A stretch of 64,000 bases of DNA from Formosa haliotis (GCF_001685485.1 NZ_BDEL01000001.1:682001-746000); one strand, 5' to 3'; numbered from the stretch's first letter, positions 30,890-42,446 are shown. Program-made: numbers and translations. Notes: a model not told the origin generated them from the sequence alone.

Positions 30890-33073
30890 TTAATGTAATT
30901 TAATCCCAAATTCAACCGGTTTTGAAGCGCCGAGCTTAGCACTTCGCTCACTTGGCAGGGCGTTAGAAATCGCAATTTTATACCGTCCTTTAAACCATGC
31001 CTTTTTACCTTCTAAATCGGTTTGATAAAAATCTTTATCGGTTAAAGTAAATGTCAATTCTTGTGATACATTAGGTTTCAATGCAACTCTTTTGAAGGCT
31101 TTTAAGGCATATTTTGGAAGAAAGCCTTTGTGGTCTTCAGGAATTAAATAAACCTGTACTACATCTTCTAAATGGATATCACTTTGATTTTTTACGTTAA
31201 CTGAAAATGAAACCTCTTCCCCTTTTTTAATCGTTTTAGACTTTGGCGAAACGGCTTCAAATGAAATTTTACCATAACTCAATCCAAAACCAAAAGGATA
31301 CATCGGTTCTTTTTCCATGTATTTATACGTACGTCCTTTCATGCTATAATCATCGAAAGGTGGTAATTGCTCCTCGTTTTTAGGAAATGTAATAGGTAAA
31401 TGCCCTGAAGGTGATAAATCTCCAAAAATAACATCGGCAACCGCGTTTCCGCCTTGTTCACCAGGGTACCACATTAAAACTATAGCATCTACATAAGGTT
31501 CTACTTCTTCTAAAGACACCGGACTTCCTGTGCCTAGAACAAGAATTAGCGGTCCTTTTTTGTTTTTACTGACATCTTTAATGTAGTCGATTTGACTTTG
31601 TGGTAATTTTAAATCTTGTCGATCTCCTTTGTGTTGCGAGGCAATAGCATCGACTTCTTCGCCTTCAATTTCGTTTGAAATTCCAGCAACTAAAATGGTA
31701 GCATCAACGGTTTTTGGTACTTGAACTGCCCAATTTAAAGGGTTTAAATTATTTTGAAAAGGTAAAACACCAAGACGGTATTCTACGGAAGTGCCTAGTG
31801 ACACCTTATCGGCAACACCTTCTAAAACGGTTACCATATTTGGAGACATCCCGTAATAATTCGCGATTAAAATTTCGGTTGAAGCTGCGAATGATCCTGT
31901 AACATACAGGGATTTTATATTTTTATCTAATGGTAAAACGTTGTTCTCATTTTTCAATAAAACGATTGATTGTTGAGACGCTTTACGAGCAATGTTTTTA
32001 TGTTTTGCGGAATTGATCACTTCTGTTCCCAGTTTGGTGTATGGGTTACTAGCATCAGAATCAAAAAAGCCTAGTTTAAAACGGATTAAGAATAATTTTC
32101 GTAAACGCTCATCAATCAAGTCTTCAGAGATAAGTCCTTTTTTTACGGCAGATGCTAACTTTTGGTAAACCCATCCGCAGTTTAAATTCACACCAGCCAA
32201 CATAGCAAGAGCAGCTGCTTCTTCCTGAGTCTTTGCTTTTTTATGACCTTTCATAATATCGCCCAAAGCCCCGCAATCGGAAACAATATAACCGTTGAAA
32301 CCCCAAGCTTTCTTCAAAGTTTCATCTAATAAAAACGTACTACTTGTTGAAGGCTCGCCGTAAACAGCGTTGTAAGCGCCCATAACTCCTTGCACATCGC
32401 CTTCTTTTACCAAAGCTTCAAAAGCTGGCAAGTAAGTTTCATATAAATCTAATTTAGAAGGATCGGCATTAAAACTATGACGTAAAGCTTCCGGTCCCGA
32501 ATGCACTGCAAAATGTTTGGCACAAGCGGTCGATTTAAAATACTTCTCGTCATCGCCTTGTAAACCTTCAACAAAGGCTACGCCTATTTTAGAAGTTAAA
32601 AACGGATCTTCACCATAGGTTTCTTGTCCGCGACCCCAACGCGGATCTCTAAAAATGTTCACGTTTGGCGACCAATAGGTTAATCCGGCATACATACCAC
32701 GATTACCAATAGATTTTGATACTTGAAATTTGGCCCGTCCTTCATCTGAAATCGCATTAGCAACTTCTTTAATTAATTCCAGGTTAAACGTGGCGCCCAT
32801 AGCAATCCCTTGAGGAAAAATAGTTGCTTTTCCGTTTCGAGCAACCCCATGTAATGCTTCATTCCACCAGTTATATTCAGGAATTCCTAAACGTGTTATG
32901 GCTGGAGAATCTGACATAAACTGACTGCATTTCTCCTCTAAAGTCATAGCATCAAGCAAGGCGTCTACCCTTTTTTCAAAAGGAAGAGCTTCATCAAACC
33001 AAACAAAAGATTGTTGGCTATTTGCTTGAAACAGACTTATAAAAAGACTTAAAATGAAGACAGATTTACGCAT
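30890..33073 (-). CDS. GH3 beta-glycosidase
   Basis: A 727-residue exported GH3 enzyme (signal peptide ending ANSQ). The N-terminal barrel has [50 protein letters not shown] and the nucleophile aspartate in [10 protein letters not shown]. The second domain has KNENNVLPL and [14 protein letters not shown], and a fibronectin-III-like domain closes the protein. The pattern is that of beta-xylosidase/beta-glucosidase type GH3. GH3 is not a standard agar enzyme, so it may remove a side-chain sugar (xylose or galactose) from red-algal galactan. It lies 5 bases after the upstream sulfatase. Confidence 0.85.
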   Translation of the reverse strand: MRKSVFILSLFISLFQANSQQSFVWFDEALPFEKRVDALLDAMTLEEKCSQFMSDSPAITRLGIPEYNWWNEALHGVARNGKATIFPQGIAMGATFNLELIKEVANAISDEGRAKFQVSKSIGNRGMYAGLTYWSPNVNIFRDPRWGRGQETYGEDPFLTSKIGVAFVEGLQGDDEKYFKSTACAKHFAVHSGPEALRHSFNADPSKLDLYETYLPAFEALVKEGDVQGVMGAYNAVYGEPSTSSTFLLDETLKKAWGFNGYIVSDCGALGDIMKGHKKAKTQEEAAALAMLAGVNLNCGWVYQKLASAVKKGLISEDLIDERLRKLFLIRFKLGFFDSDASNPYTKLGTEVINSAKHKNIARKASQQSIVLLKNENNVLPLDKNIKSLYVTGSFAASTEILIANYYGMSPNMVTVLEGVADKVSLGTSVEYRLGVLPFQNNLNPLNWAVQVPKTVDATILVAGISNEIEGEEVDAIASQHKGDRQDLKLPQSQIDYIKDVSKNKKGPLILVLGTGSPVSLEEVEPYVDAIVLMWYPGEQGGNAVADVIFGDLSPSGHLPITFPKNEEQLPPFDDYSMKGRTYKYMEKEPMYPFGFGLSYGKISFEAVSPKSKTIKKGEEVSFSVNVKNQSDIHLEDVVQVYLIPEDHKGFLPKYALKAFKRVALKPNVSQELTFTLTDKDFYQTDLEGKKAWFKGRYKIAISNALPSERSAKLGASKPVEFGIKLH

Positions 33074-33078
33074 AAATT

Positions 33079-34653
33079 TTATTTTAATTCTAAATCTTCA
33101 ATGTTTGAATAGGCATTGCCGCGTTTTGCGTTGAAATGCTCAACCATCAGTTTTAATTGTTCTGGGTTAGACTCTGCAAGATTTTGTTGCTGACCAGGAT
33201 CTGTTTTCAGATTATACAATTGATATTCTGGAGAAATCCCGATTTCAATTTGAACATCTTCATAATAACTTTTGCCTTCGTATGGCGGAATCATAATCCA
33301 ATCGCCTTCACGATACGCTGTTCTAGTATTCGCTTCTAATATTAAAGACTCACGTCCCTTTTGACTTTCGCCTAAAAATGCATTTAAAATGTCTTTGCTA
33401 TCTGAAGGTTTTATGTCGCCATCAATTAATGTTGCAAAAGAAGCCATTAAATCCACCTGACAAACTAAAGTCTCAGACACTTGTGGTTTTATTTTTCCTT
33501 CCCAATAGGTTATAAATGGTACATGTGTACCTGCTTCAAACAAGCTATATTTTCCGCCACGAAGGCCACCTTTTGGATCGTGATCTCCTAGTTTTTCAAC
33601 CGCATCATCTTCATAGCCATCATTTAAAACAGGGCCATTATCACTTGAAAAAACGATTAAAGTGTTTTCTAAAAGTCCTTCAGATTTAAGGGTATTTATA
33701 AATTCACCAATAACCCAATCCGCTTCTAAAATCACATCGCCACGAGGTCCTAAACCAGATTTTCCTTCAAAACGCGGATGAGGCGTTCTAGGCACATGCG
33801 GTTGCTGTAGGGCGTAATACAAGAAAAAAGGTTGATCTTTATGGTTTTTCACGTAGGTCTGCGCCTTCTCTAAAAAGTGATCGGCCATATCGATATCTTT
33901 CCACTTGGCTGCTTCACCACCTTTCATATAACCAATTCTAGGAATACCGTTTACGATGCTGTTGTTATGTCCATGATGCCATTTCATTTTAAGCATTTCA
34001 GGGTTTGAAATTGCTGTTGGCTCCCCTTCAAAGTTTTTATTATAATTCACTTCTATAGGATCGTTTGGATCTAATCCAACCAAATCACCATTTTCAATAT
34101 ATACCGTTGGCACGCGGTCTTGAGTTGCTGCCATGATGTATGAATAATCAAATCCTACTTCGTTAGGACTCGGTGAAATGTGCTTATTCCAATCGACGTG
34201 CCCCGAACCTAAACCTAAATGCCATTTCCCTACAACGGCCGTTTCATAACCTTTAGATTTAAAAAGTTTTGGAAGTGTTTCCTGAGTAGTCGAAATTAAT
34301 AAAGGAGCCGTTCCTGGAAGGATTTTAGCATCCTTATTACGCCAAGGATACACCCCTGTTAATATGCCATAACGGCTTGGTGTACACGTTGCAGAGGTTG
34401 CATAACCATTAGTAAAGCGTACACCACCGTTAGCCAATTTATCTATATTTGGTGTTTGTAAAGCCGTTGCACCATAGCAACTTAAATCGCCATACCCTAA
34501 ATCGTCTAAATAAATAACCACCACATTAGGTTGTGTTATGGTTTTTTCAGCTTTAATTTCAGCTTGTTTTTTATCACTTTTACAATGCATAAAAGTGATG
34601 CTTAACACCGCTAAAAGGAGGTATTTGAATTTATTCGGATTAGGGAAAATCAT
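33079..34653 (-). CDS. S1 family sulfatase lipoprotein (arylsulfatase-like)
   Basis: A 524-residue sulfatase with a lipoprotein signal (ending FMHC). It has VVIYLDDLGYGDLSCYG with paired metal-binding aspartates, the formylglycine motif C-T-P-S-R near residue 91, VVGKWHLGLG, QQPHVPRTPH, and FSSDNGPVLNDG with the remaining metal ligands. It should hydrolyse a sulfate ester on galactan oligosaccharides in the periplasm or at the surface. The cysteine has to be converted to formylglycine by an enzyme encoded outside this window. Exact sulfate position (for example O-6 of L-galactose in porphyran) cannot be read from the sequence. Confidence 0.88.
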   Translation of the reverse strand: MIFPNPNKFKYLLLAVLSITFMHCKSDKKQAEIKAEKTITQPNVVVIYLDDLGYGDLSCYGATALQTPNIDKLANGGVRFTNGYATSATCTPSRYGILTGVYPWRNKDAKILPGTAPLLISTTQETLPKLFKSKGYETAVVGKWHLGLGSGHVDWNKHISPSPNEVGFDYSYIMAATQDRVPTVYIENGDLVGLDPNDPIEVNYNKNFEGEPTAISNPEMLKMKWHHGHNNSIVNGIPRIGYMKGGEAAKWKDIDMADHFLEKAQTYVKNHKDQPFFLYYALQQPHVPRTPHPRFEGKSGLGPRGDVILEADWVIGEFINTLKSEGLLENTLIVFSSDNGPVLNDGYEDDAVEKLGDHDPKGGLRGGKYSLFEAGTHVPFITYWEGKIKPQVSETLVCQVDLMASFATLIDGDIKPSDSKDILNAFLGESQKGRESLILEANTRTAYREGDWIMIPPYEGKSYYEDVQIEIGISPEYQLYNLKTDPGQQQNLAESNPEQLKLMVEHFNAKRGNAYSNIEDLELK

Positions 34654-34669
34654 TATATTGACGTTTTAA

Positions 34670-36124
34670 TTAAGCTTTATGTTTAATGTAGAATGTTTTC
34701 TTTTCTAAATACTGTTCGAAACCGTATTTACCATCTTCACCACCAGAACCTGATAATTTATATCCGTTATGGAAGCCTTGATGTTGTTCTCCATGTCCTC
34801 TATTCACATAGATTTCACCGTATTCTAACTCATCATTACACTTCATAATGGTGTTCATATCGTTAGTGAAAACCATAGCCGCTAAACCGTATTCACAGTC
34901 GTTTGCGTAACCAATAACTTCTTCAAAAGAAGAGAATTTAAGTACTGGTAAAATAGGTCCGAAAGACTCTTCATGAACAATCGTCATATCCTGTGTTACA
35001 TTGGTTAAAACCGTTGGTTCGAACCAGAAACCTTTTTCAAATTGAGCGCCTTCTGGACGTTTTCCGCCTGTAGCTACTGTAGCGCCTTCTTCAATAGAAA
35101 CGGCCACTAAATGCTCCATGTGCTTTAATTCTGAACCGTTTACTTTTGGTCCCATATCGGTTTCTTCTAGCATCGGGTCACCCACTTTTAAAGTTTTCAC
35201 TTTAGCAATGAATTTTTCCATAAACACATCGTAAATACCTTCATGCACATACATACGTTCGTTACAGGTACATACTTGTCCGCAGTTATCAAAACGCGAA
35301 TGTAAAGCCGCTTCAACTGCTGCATCGATATCGGCATCTTCAAACACGATAAATGGTGCTTTTCCACCCAATTCTAATTGAACATGTGTTAAGTTATTTG
35401 CTGCTAATCTTGCAATTTGCTGTCCTACAGGAGTAGATCCTGTCATGGTTACCATTTTGGTAATTGGATTTTCCACTAAGGCGTTCCCCATAACACGACC
35501 TGGGCCGGTTAGGATATTGATAACACCAGCTGGAATTCCTACTTTGTTAGCTAAATTACCTAACTCTAAAGTGGCTAAAGGCGTTTCGGAAGTTGGTTTA
35601 ATAACAATCGTATTTCCTGCCACTAAAGCAGGACCTAATTTACGACCAGCTAAAGCTAATGGGAAATTCCAAGCGGTAATGGCAACAACCACACCACGAG
35701 GTACTTTTTGAATCCAAATTTGCTCGTTTGGGTTGTCTGAAGGAATGATATCCCCTTCAATACGACGTGCACCTTCACAAGCATATCTAATAAATGAAGC
35801 CGTAACAGACACCTCAAAACGGGCTACCTTTAGAAGTTTCCCTTGCTCTTTAGTTAATAAATTGGCTAAATATTCGTTATTAGCGTCTATTTCATCCGCC
35901 AATTTATATAATAATTCAGCACGTTGACGCGCTGGTAATTTTTTCCACTCTTTTTGAGCTTTATCGGCAGCTTCTAAAGCTTCATTAGCTTCTTCGGCAG
36001 TTCCGTTTTGTACGCGAGCAACAACTTCTTCAGTTGATGGGCTTACAATATCAATCGTTTCTCCTGATGTTGATGTTCTCCATTCTCCGTTAATGAATAA
36101 CTGATAGTCTTTTATTTTTGTCAT
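34670..36124 (-). CDS. Aldehyde dehydrogenase, probable 3,6-anhydro-L-galactose dehydrogenase
   Basis: A 484-residue aldehyde dehydrogenase of the AldA type. It has [27 protein letters not shown] as the cofactor loop, the general base in LELGGKAPF and the catalytic cysteine in NCGQVCTCNER. In agar degraders an enzyme of this family oxidises 3,6-anhydro-L-galactose to the acid, the first step of its catabolism. Co-transcription with the cycloisomerase, GH117 and the two dehydrogenases supports that reading, but lactaldehyde or another sugar aldehyde remains possible. It is a paralogue of the aldehyde dehydrogenase at 11087-12538. Confidence 0.78.
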   Translation of the reverse strand: MTKIKDYQLFINGEWRTSTSGETIDIVSPSTEEVVARVQNGTAEEANEALEAADKAQKEWKKLPARQRAELLYKLADEIDANNEYLANLLTKEQGKLLKVARFEVSVTASFIRYACEGARRIEGDIIPSDNPNEQIWIQKVPRGVVVAITAWNFPLALAGRKLGPALVAGNTIVIKPTSETPLATLELGNLANKVGIPAGVINILTGPGRVMGNALVENPITKMVTMTGSTPVGQQIARLAANNLTHVQLELGGKAPFIVFEDADIDAAVEAALHSRFDNCGQVCTCNERMYVHEGIYDVFMEKFIAKVKTLKVGDPMLEETDMGPKVNGSELKHMEHLVAVSIEEGATVATGGKRPEGAQFEKGFWFEPTVLTNVTQDMTIVHEESFGPILPVLKFSSFEEVIGYANDCEYGLAAMVFTNDMNTIMKCNDELEYGEIYVNRGHGEQHQGFHNGYKLSGSGGEDGKYGFEQYLEKKTFYIKHKA

Positions 36125-36142
36125 AATTAACCGTTTTAATTA

Positions 36143-37546
36143 TTAGTTTCTGTATTTATCTAGTCGCTCAATGGCGTCTTTTTCATATTGATGTTTTAGC
36201 ATCCAACGTGGGCGTTCCAAAGACACTTCCCAATCAAAAAATTGCTTATATAAATCGTTTACAATGTCTGGATGCGTTGTCGCTAAATTGTTAACTTCAG
36301 ATTCATCTTCAGCTAAATTGTACAATTCTGCAGGGCGATCTGGATAGCGAATTAATTTCCAATCCTGGTGTCTAATGGCACCTCTAATTTCTTTCTTCCA
36401 ATACAATGTTTCGTGTGGTCTCGATTTGTTTTCCCCTGTTACGAAAGGCAATAGGTTAACACCATCTAAACCTGCAATTTGCTTTTCATTTCCTCCTGCT
36501 AGATTGTAAAACGTAGGGAATAAATCTAAGGTGCTAATAGGGTATTGGTACGTTGTATGCTTTTGTTGTTGATTTGGTAAGGCCATTAAAAAGGGTACAC
36601 GAATACCACCTTCCAAATGATTGGCTTTAGTGCCGCCTAAAGGTTTATTTAAAGACGCATTGGTATCTGAGGGGCCGCCATTATCATTGGTAAAAACAAT
36701 GATGGTGTTGTCTCGTAAACCTAGCTCGTCTAATTTATCGAATACTTTTCCGCAGGCACGATCTAAAGCCAAGGTCATGGCTGCTAAAGTTTTTCGTTTG
36801 CCTTTTAACTTTGGAAACTTTTTTAAATCGTCTGGATGCGCTTCCATAGGTGTATGCACCGCATTAAAAGACAAATACACAAAAAATGGTTGTGCTTTGT
36901 TTTCTTCAATAAATTGAACCGTTTCATGAGCCAAGGCATCGGTTAGATACTGTTTAGTCTCTTCAAAAGTGCCAAAACCACGTTCCATGCGATCTTCTTT
37001 TCTAGAGCTTTTATTATTCTCATCAAACTCGTAATAACTTCTCGCACCGCCTCTAAATCCGTAAAAGGTATCGAAACCGCGTTTTGTTGGATGAAAGCGG
37101 TCGGCGTTGCCCATATGCCATTTTCCGAATAAAGCCGTTTTATAACCTTGTTCTTTTAGGTATTCTGAAATTAATTTTTGATCAAGCGGTAAGCCCATCT
37201 CATCGCCTGTAGTTCCTGAAGCACTCATATAGCCAGGTACATTGTTTTCTTCGTAACCAAAACGTTGTTGGTATTTCCCGGTTAAAATCCCGGCTCTTGA
37301 AGGACCGCAAACCGCAGCAGATACGTAAGCTTGAGTAAAGCGAATGCTTTGTTCAGCCAGCTTGTCTAAGTTTGGGGTTTTGAATTCCTTACTGCCTTGA
37401 AAACCAAAATCGGCATAACCCGCATCATCCGATAAGATGAATATGATATTAGGCTGATTTTGACCATATACAAATGAAAACACTCCAAAAATAAACGCTG
37501 TTAAAATTGGAAATTTATAAGGTATTATGTTTAGAGTGTTTTTCAT
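36143..37546 (-). CDS. S1 family sulfatase (exported)
   Basis: A 467-residue sulfatase with a signal peptide ending VYGQ. It has [18 protein letters not shown] with metal-binding aspartates, the formylglycine motif C-G-P-S-R near residue 81, [21 protein letters not shown] and [14 protein letters not shown]. Unlike the other sulfatase of this operon it is not a lipoprotein, so it is probably periplasmic. Two different S1 sulfatases in one transcript suggest sequential removal of sulfates at different positions on the galactan. Position specificity is unknown. Confidence 0.88.
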   Translation of the reverse strand: MKNTLNIIPYKFPILTAFIFGVFSFVYGQNQPNIIFILSDDAGYADFGFQGSKEFKTPNLDKLAEQSIRFTQAYVSAAVCGPSRAGILTGKYQQRFGYEENNVPGYMSASGTTGDEMGLPLDQKLISEYLKEQGYKTALFGKWHMGNADRFHPTKRGFDTFYGFRGGARSYYEFDENNKSSRKEDRMERGFGTFEETKQYLTDALAHETVQFIEENKAQPFFVYLSFNAVHTPMEAHPDDLKKFPKLKGKRKTLAAMTLALDRACGKVFDKLDELGLRDNTIIVFTNDNGGPSDTNASLNKPLGGTKANHLEGGIRVPFLMALPNQQQKHTTYQYPISTLDLFPTFYNLAGGNEKQIAGLDGVNLLPFVTGENKSRPHETLYWKKEIRGAIRHQDWKLIRYPDRPAELYNLAEDESEVNNLATTHPDIVNDLYKQFFDWEVSLERPRWMLKHQYEKDAIERLDKYRN

Positions 37547-37568
37547 CTTTACTTTATTGTGGAATAGA

Positions 37569-38339
37569 TTAGCGTCCCATCCAACCGCCGTCTACTAACA
37601 CGATAGAACCGTTCATGTAGCTAGCAGCTTCTGAAGCTAGGAACACTGTTGGACCAGCAAAATCTTCTGGTTTTCCCCAACGTCCTGCTGGAATACGTGA
37701 TAAAATAGACTCTGCACGCGCTGGATCGTTTCTTAAAGCTTCAGTATTATCTGTAGCGATATATCCTGGAGCAATGGCGTTTACATTCACACCTTTTCCT
37801 GCCCATTCGTTAGCAAAAGCCATGGTTAACTGACCAATGGCACCTTTACTAGCCGCATAACCTGGTACAGTAATCCCACCTTGGAAGGTTAATAATGAAG
37901 CTGTAAAAATGATTTTTCCAGCGCCTCTTGCTACCATTTCTTTACCGATTTCACGAGTTAAAATGAATTGTGCATTTTGATTTACCTCAATCACTTTATC
38001 CCACATCTCATCTGGATGTTCTGCAGCAGGCGTTCTTAATATAGTTCCTGCATTGTTTACTAAAATGTCAATTTGTGGATGATCGGCTTTAGCAGCTTCA
38101 ATAAATTTATAAAGCGATTTTCTGTCTGAAAAGTCACATTGGTATGCCGAGAATTTTTTTCCTCTAGCTTCCACTTCTTTAGCCACATCGCTTCCTGATA
38201 ATTCTAAAGATGCCGAAACACCAATAATATTTGCACCAGCTTCGGCCAAACCAATAGCCATAGCTTTGCCAATTCCTCTTTTACAACCTGTAACTAAAGC
38301 TGTTTTTCCTTCTAAACTGAATGTATTTAAAATGCTCAT
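37569..38339 (-). CDS. kduD: KduD-like 2-deoxy-D-gluconate 3-dehydrogenase / diketo-deoxygluconate reductase (SDR)
   Basis: A 256-residue short-chain dehydrogenase with the NAD(P)-binding TGCKRGIG loop, NNAG motif and catalytic Y-A-A-S-K. The overall sequence is of the KduD type, which reduces 2,5-diketo-3-deoxygluconate to 2-keto-3-deoxygluconate in pectin and alginate catabolism. Here it sits next to a zinc dehydrogenase that could make a 2,5-diketo acid from 2-keto-3-deoxygalactonate, giving an oxidation-reduction pair that inverts C5. This fits the route described for anhydro-L-galactose in some marine Flavobacteriaceae. Confidence 0.82.
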   Translation of the reverse strand: MSILNTFSLEGKTALVTGCKRGIGKAMAIGLAEAGANIIGVSASLELSGSDVAKEVEARGKKFSAYQCDFSDRKSLYKFIEAAKADHPQIDILVNNAGTILRTPAAEHPDEMWDKVIEVNQNAQFILTREIGKEMVARGAGKIIFTASLLTFQGGITVPGYAASKGAIGQLTMAFANEWAGKGVNVNAIAPGYIATDNTEALRNDPARAESILSRIPAGRWGKPEDFAGPTVFLASEAASYMNGSIVLVDGGWMGR

Positions 38340-38359
38340 TTTTATTTATTTTTTAGAAT

Positions 38360-39376
38360 TTATAACTGACAATCCATTAATACTTTTAAGCCATCAGGAT
38401 TGCTATCTATGTTTTCGAAAACTTGTTGAATATTACTTAAAGGCTGTACATCGGTAATCATATCTTCAAAAGGTAATTCGTTTGCAGTGATAAGTTCGAT
38501 AGATTTTTCGTAATCTTCCTTCTCATAAACACGAGCGCCAATTAAGCTTAATTCTTTCCAGAAAAATTTAAATAAATCTACTGGCTTTTTCTCTCCGTGA
38601 ATAGCCACCATCACGATACGACCGCGAATTCCAGCAACTTCACACATAATGTCCAATGCTGGTTGCACGCCAGCCACTTCAAAAACCACATCGGCTCTAC
38701 GGTTTTCTGTTTTACTTTTTACGTATTCCACTAAATCCACATCAATCGGACTCACAGCATCAAAACCAAGAGCTTTTGCTTTTTCAATACGCTTCGGGTT
38801 CACTTCAGAAATGATCACTTGTGCGCCAACTTCTTTAGCCACCATAGCCACTAATAAACCAATTGGACCACCACCTAGAACTACAGCAGTTTCACCTTTT
38901 ACTAAACCACTTCTGCGTACATCGTGTGTAGCAACCGATAAAGGTTCAATTAAAGCAGCCAATTTTAAATCGGTTGTTTCTTTTAATTTATGTAAGGTAA
39001 ATGTTGGTACATTCCAATATTGTTGCATTGCCCCTTCACTATCGATTCCAATAAATTTTAATTCTTCACAAATGTGATTGAAACCTTTATCGGAAGCTTT
39101 TACTTTTCTATCATCCAACGGACGAACCACAACTTTATCGCCAACGGCATAATCGGAAACACCATCGCCAACGGCATCAATAACCCCAGACATTTCATGC
39201 CCTATGGTTACAGGAATGTTTACACGTTTGTCCATCATACCGTGGTAAATATGAACATCGGTTCCACAAACACCAACATAAGCGACTTTAATTCTAACCT
39301 CGCCAGCAGCTGGTTCTGCCAATTCTTTTTCTATTACTTTGAAGGTTTTATCCCCTTCGTAACGTGTTGCTTTCAT
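38360..39376 (-). CDS. Zinc-type MDR dehydrogenase, probable 2-keto-3-deoxy-L-galactonate 5-dehydrogenase
   Basis: A 338-residue medium-chain dehydrogenase. The catalytic zinc site is visible in GVCGTDVHIYHG and GHEMSGV, and the cofactor fold in VVLGGGPIGLLVAMVAKEVGA. The usual four-cysteine structural zinc lobe is largely missing: only the last cysteine (NHIC) is present in the corresponding region. The protein resembles L-idonate 5-dehydrogenase and sorbitol dehydrogenase types. Its place between GH2 and KduD suggests oxidation of 2-keto-3-deoxy-L-galactonate at C5. That substrate is inferred. Confidence 0.75.
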   Translation of the reverse strand: MKATRYEGDKTFKVIEKELAEPAAGEVRIKVAYVGVCGTDVHIYHGMMDKRVNIPVTIGHEMSGVIDAVGDGVSDYAVGDKVVVRPLDDRKVKASDKGFNHICEELKFIGIDSEGAMQQYWNVPTFTLHKLKETTDLKLAALIEPLSVATHDVRRSGLVKGETAVVLGGGPIGLLVAMVAKEVGAQVIISEVNPKRIEKAKALGFDAVSPIDVDLVEYVKSKTENRRADVVFEVAGVQPALDIMCEVAGIRGRIVMVAIHGEKKPVDLFKFFWKELSLIGARVYEKEDYEKSIELITANELPFEDMITDVQPLSNIQQVFENIDSNPDGLKVLMDCQL

Positions 39377-39389
39377 ATCTTTTTAATTT

Positions 39390-41927
39390 TTATTTACTTT
39401 TTATTGAAATCGTTTCCGTTTTTAATCCGTGACCTTTGGTCTTAACATGAATAGTTCCTGGCGTTCCTGTAGCCTGAATAACTACCAAGGTTTTACCGTT
39501 ATGCGTAGTGTTTTTGTTAGACTGAAAAGGTTGTACACTCTTTTTCCAACCGTTATCAACACCTAATAATTTGGCAGGTCCAGAAATTTCAAAATGAATT
39601 TCACGATCGTCTGTCGCTACAGGGTTTCCTTTGCTATCCGTAAGTTGTAACACAATATTTGATACATCGTAATGATTTGCTTCAAGCGTTAAATCATCAG
39701 CAATTAATTCGATTTCGGAAGATTTCGTGGCTGTAATAAGCTTCGATTCTGTTACAACTCCATCCTTAGAACCTTTAGCGATCAATGTACCTGAAGTAAA
39801 AGGCACGCCCCACTTATAAATATGATCTTCGAAATCTTTTAAATATTTTTTCCCTAGAGATTTATCATTTAAAAACAATTCAATTTCATCGCAATTTGAG
39901 TAGATTTCAACCGAAATCATTTCCCCTTTTTCATAGTTCCAATAGTCATTAACATCTTGCCATTCCCAAAGGGCATTTTTCCATTTATTAGGGTTTTTAG
40001 CTACGATGTTACCGTTGTCATCAATTTTGTTTAATGACTTTTCAATGGTTTGTGTCGCAATATGGATCATTGGCTTTTCGGTCCATAAGGATTGCATCAT
40101 ATAATAAGACCCTTTTGGAAAACCAGCAGTTGTTAACAAGCCAGAAGGTTGCACACGTACTGGCCAAGGCTCTCTAATTTCTCCCATATAATCGATACCT
40201 GTCCAAAGAAAAGTTCCAGAAATAAACGGACGCTCCATAATGGATTTCCATTCGTGGTACTGCGCTAAATTTTCGGTTCCCATAATTGGTTTATCCGGGT
40301 AGTTTTCGTGTCCGTAATCATATAAAATACGTCGATAACTATACCCAACTACATCTAAAGCATCGGTGTATCCAGACAAATGACTTACCGATGGTAATAT
40401 TAAATTTGCTGTAACAGGACGTGTCGTATCTAAAGCTTTTGTCCAGCGTGATAATTTTTGAGCCGTTTCACCAATATCGTATTTACCTTTTGGCAGGGTT
40501 TCTAGCTGTTCCTTAATTTTTTCTGGAGAATATGGCGGCTGATCCCAAAAGTAATTTCCGTTCCAGTTCATATTTCCAAAAAAACCGGTTGCATCGGCAT
40601 TTCTTGGGTAGGTCCACTCGATTTCATTACCAATACTCCATTGAAAGATTGAAGGGTGGTTACGATGACTTAACATGATAGCCGTTAAATCTTTCTTTGC
40701 CCATTCTTGAAAATGTTCTTGATAACCACGAGTAACGTAATCGACACTTTTTTCATTGGTGTTTAAACGTTTATCTTTAGGGTTATCCCATTCATCAAAA
40801 AACTCATCTTGTACCAAAAAGCCCATTTCATCACACAAATCCAAAAACTCGTTTGAAGCTGGATTATGGGAAATTCTAATAGCATTTACCCCTCCATCTT
40901 TAAGAATTTTAAGGCGTCTTTCCCAAACATCTTTTGGCACTGCTGCTCCTACGAGTCCGCCATCATGATGCAAACACACCCCCTTAATCTTCATATTTAC
41001 ACCATTTAAAAAGAAACCATTATTGGTATCAAACTTAATCGTACGGATTCCGAATGGGGTTTCAACCACATCAATAACCCTATTGTTTTTACTAATGGTT
41101 GTTACTGCTTTGTATAAATATGGTGAGTTAACATCCCAAAGTTGAGGATGGTTCACATTTAAATCCTGAGTGATTTCAGCTTTTGATTGCGCTTTAATAG
41201 CTAATTCAGAACTTGTTTTTGCGATTTCATTTTGGTTAGCATCAAAAATCTTAGTGGTAACAAAGACTTTTTCATCTGAATTGTATTCATTATTAAACGC
41301 CAAATCTATTTGAACCTTTGCTAAATCTTCCGTAACAGAAGGGGTTGTAACAAAAGTTCCCCAAATAGGAATATGAAGTTTATTGGTCGTAACTAATTTT
41401 ACATTTCTGTAAATTCCTGCCCCTGTATACCAACGGCTATCGGCATAGCGGCTATGATCTACTTTTACGATAATAGTATTCGCTTTACCATTTGAATTTA
41501 AATAAGGGGTTAAATTGTAATAGAAAGGTGAATATCCATAAGGATGAAATCCTAATTTGTGACCATTTATATATACCTCAGAATTATTGTAAACACCGTC
41601 AAAAAGAACATAAGTTAATTGGTTCGAGTCCGTTTTTAAATTGAACTCCTTTTTATAATAACCGTAACCTGCACTTGGTATAAATCCAGTAGCTTTAGCA
41701 TCGTCGCCCAAAGATTCATCAAACCCGTTTTCAACAACCCAATCGTGCGGTAGGTTAACCTTTTTATACTGCGTTGCACTTATATTATTATAGTCAACAT
41801 CGGTTCTACTTAAATAAAAACCCCAATCTAAATTAAAATCCAATTCTCGATTAAATTCAGCCATATTTTGAGAATACGATAAAAAATGACCGCAAATAAT
41901 AAAAACCACATAAAATATATTCTTCAT
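39390..41927 (-). CDS. GH2 beta-galactosidase
   Basis: An 845-residue exported GH2 enzyme. From N to C there is a signal peptide ([13 protein letters not shown]), a sugar-binding domain ([22 protein letters not shown]), an Ig-like domain, and a TIM barrel with GVCLHHDGG, the acid/base in SIGNEIEW and the nucleophile in [11 protein letters not shown]-terminal beta-sandwich domains include a Big-like stretch ([20 protein letters not shown]). I chose the ATG at 41927, eight codons inside the longest frame, because the signal peptide starts there. It is the first gene of the eleven-gene operon, with a regulon motif 60 bases upstream. It probably removes galactose or methyl-galactose from oligosaccharides. 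Confidence 0.88.
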   Translation of the reverse strand: MKNIFYVVFIICGHFLSYSQNMAEFNRELDFNLDWGFYLSRTDVDYNNISATQYKKVNLPHDWVVENGFDESLGDDAKATGFIPSAGYGYYKKEFNLKTDSNQLTYVLFDGVYNNSEVYINGHKLGFHPYGYSPFYYNLTPYLNSNGKANTIIVKVDHSRYADSRWYTGAGIYRNVKLVTTNKLHIPIWGTFVTTPSVTEDLAKVQIDLAFNNEYNSDEKVFVTTKIFDANQNEIAKTSSELAIKAQSKAEITQDLNVNHPQLWDVNSPYLYKAVTTISKNNRVIDVVETPFGIRTIKFDTNNGFFLNGVNMKIKGVCLHHDGGLVGAAVPKDVWERRLKILKDGGVNAIRISHNPASNEFLDLCDEMGFLVQDEFFDEWDNPKDKRLNTNEKSVDYVTRGYQEHFQEWAKKDLTAIMLSHRNHPSIFQWSIGNEIEWTYPRNADATGFFGNMNWNGNYFWDQPPYSPEKIKEQLETLPKGKYDIGETAQKLSRWTKALDTTRPVTANLILPSVSHLSGYTDALDVVGYSYRRILYDYGHENYPDKPIMGTENLAQYHEWKSIMERPFISGTFLWTGIDYMGEIREPWPVRVQPSGLLTTAGFPKGSYYMMQSLWTEKPMIHIATQTIEKSLNKIDDNGNIVAKNPNKWKNALWEWQDVNDYWNYEKGEMISVEIYSNCDEIELFLNDKSLGKKYLKDFEDHIYKWGVPFTSGTLIAKGSKDGVVTESKLITATKSSEIELIADDLTLEANHYDVSNIVLQLTDSKGNPVATDDREIHFEISGPAKLLGVDNGWKKSVQPFQSNKNTTHNGKTLVVIQATGTPGTIHVKTKGHGLKTETISIKSK

Positions 41928-41987
41928 ATTTAGTAAATTATTAGAATACAAAAATGGCTTTTATAATTCAGAGCAGATAGTTTTTGT

Positions 41988-42006
41988 ACTAGACTAGAAC
42001 TGTACA
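41988..42006 (-). promoter_or_regulatory. PUL regulon motif, copy 4 (upstream of GH2 operon)
   Basis: On the minus strand it reads TGTACAGTTCTAGTCTAGT, 16 of 19 bases identical to copy 1. It lies 60 bases before the GH2 start, nearly the same spacing as in front of the first and third GH16 genes (65 and 63 bases). Confidence 0.65.
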
Positions 42007-42446
42007 ACTTTAGTTTATCCCTTTATTTTACTACAAAAACACTCAACATAAACAGATTTTAGCATGTTTTCTCGCTTACTTTTAAAAACACTTAACCTGA
42101 AAATTTTATAGATCGTGAATTTTAAAGCATCAAAGAAATTGACATAAAACACAAATTAGTTTAACTGATTTTCTTAAAAAGTTAAGATTAGAAGTGACCA
42201 AATTATTTTAAAATTTTCACACGATACTCTTATATATATTAAATAGTAACACCATGATCACGGTGGGATTGACAAACCAAAAAGTCAAAATATTTCTAGA
42301 CAAACATATAGATTGAACCAAATAACCGTATTCGAATACTTGCCATATTCATTATTTACCCCATTAAAACTATTATTAATTTCATTGATTATGATCGCAT
42401 TTTTTAAGAAATTAATATTTATAACATAATTATTTACGAATTACAC

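Noticed and set aside
38649..39077. A 142-codon frame antisense to the zinc dehydrogenase
   Set aside because: Overlaps a conserved dehydrogenase completely and shows no recognisable domain.
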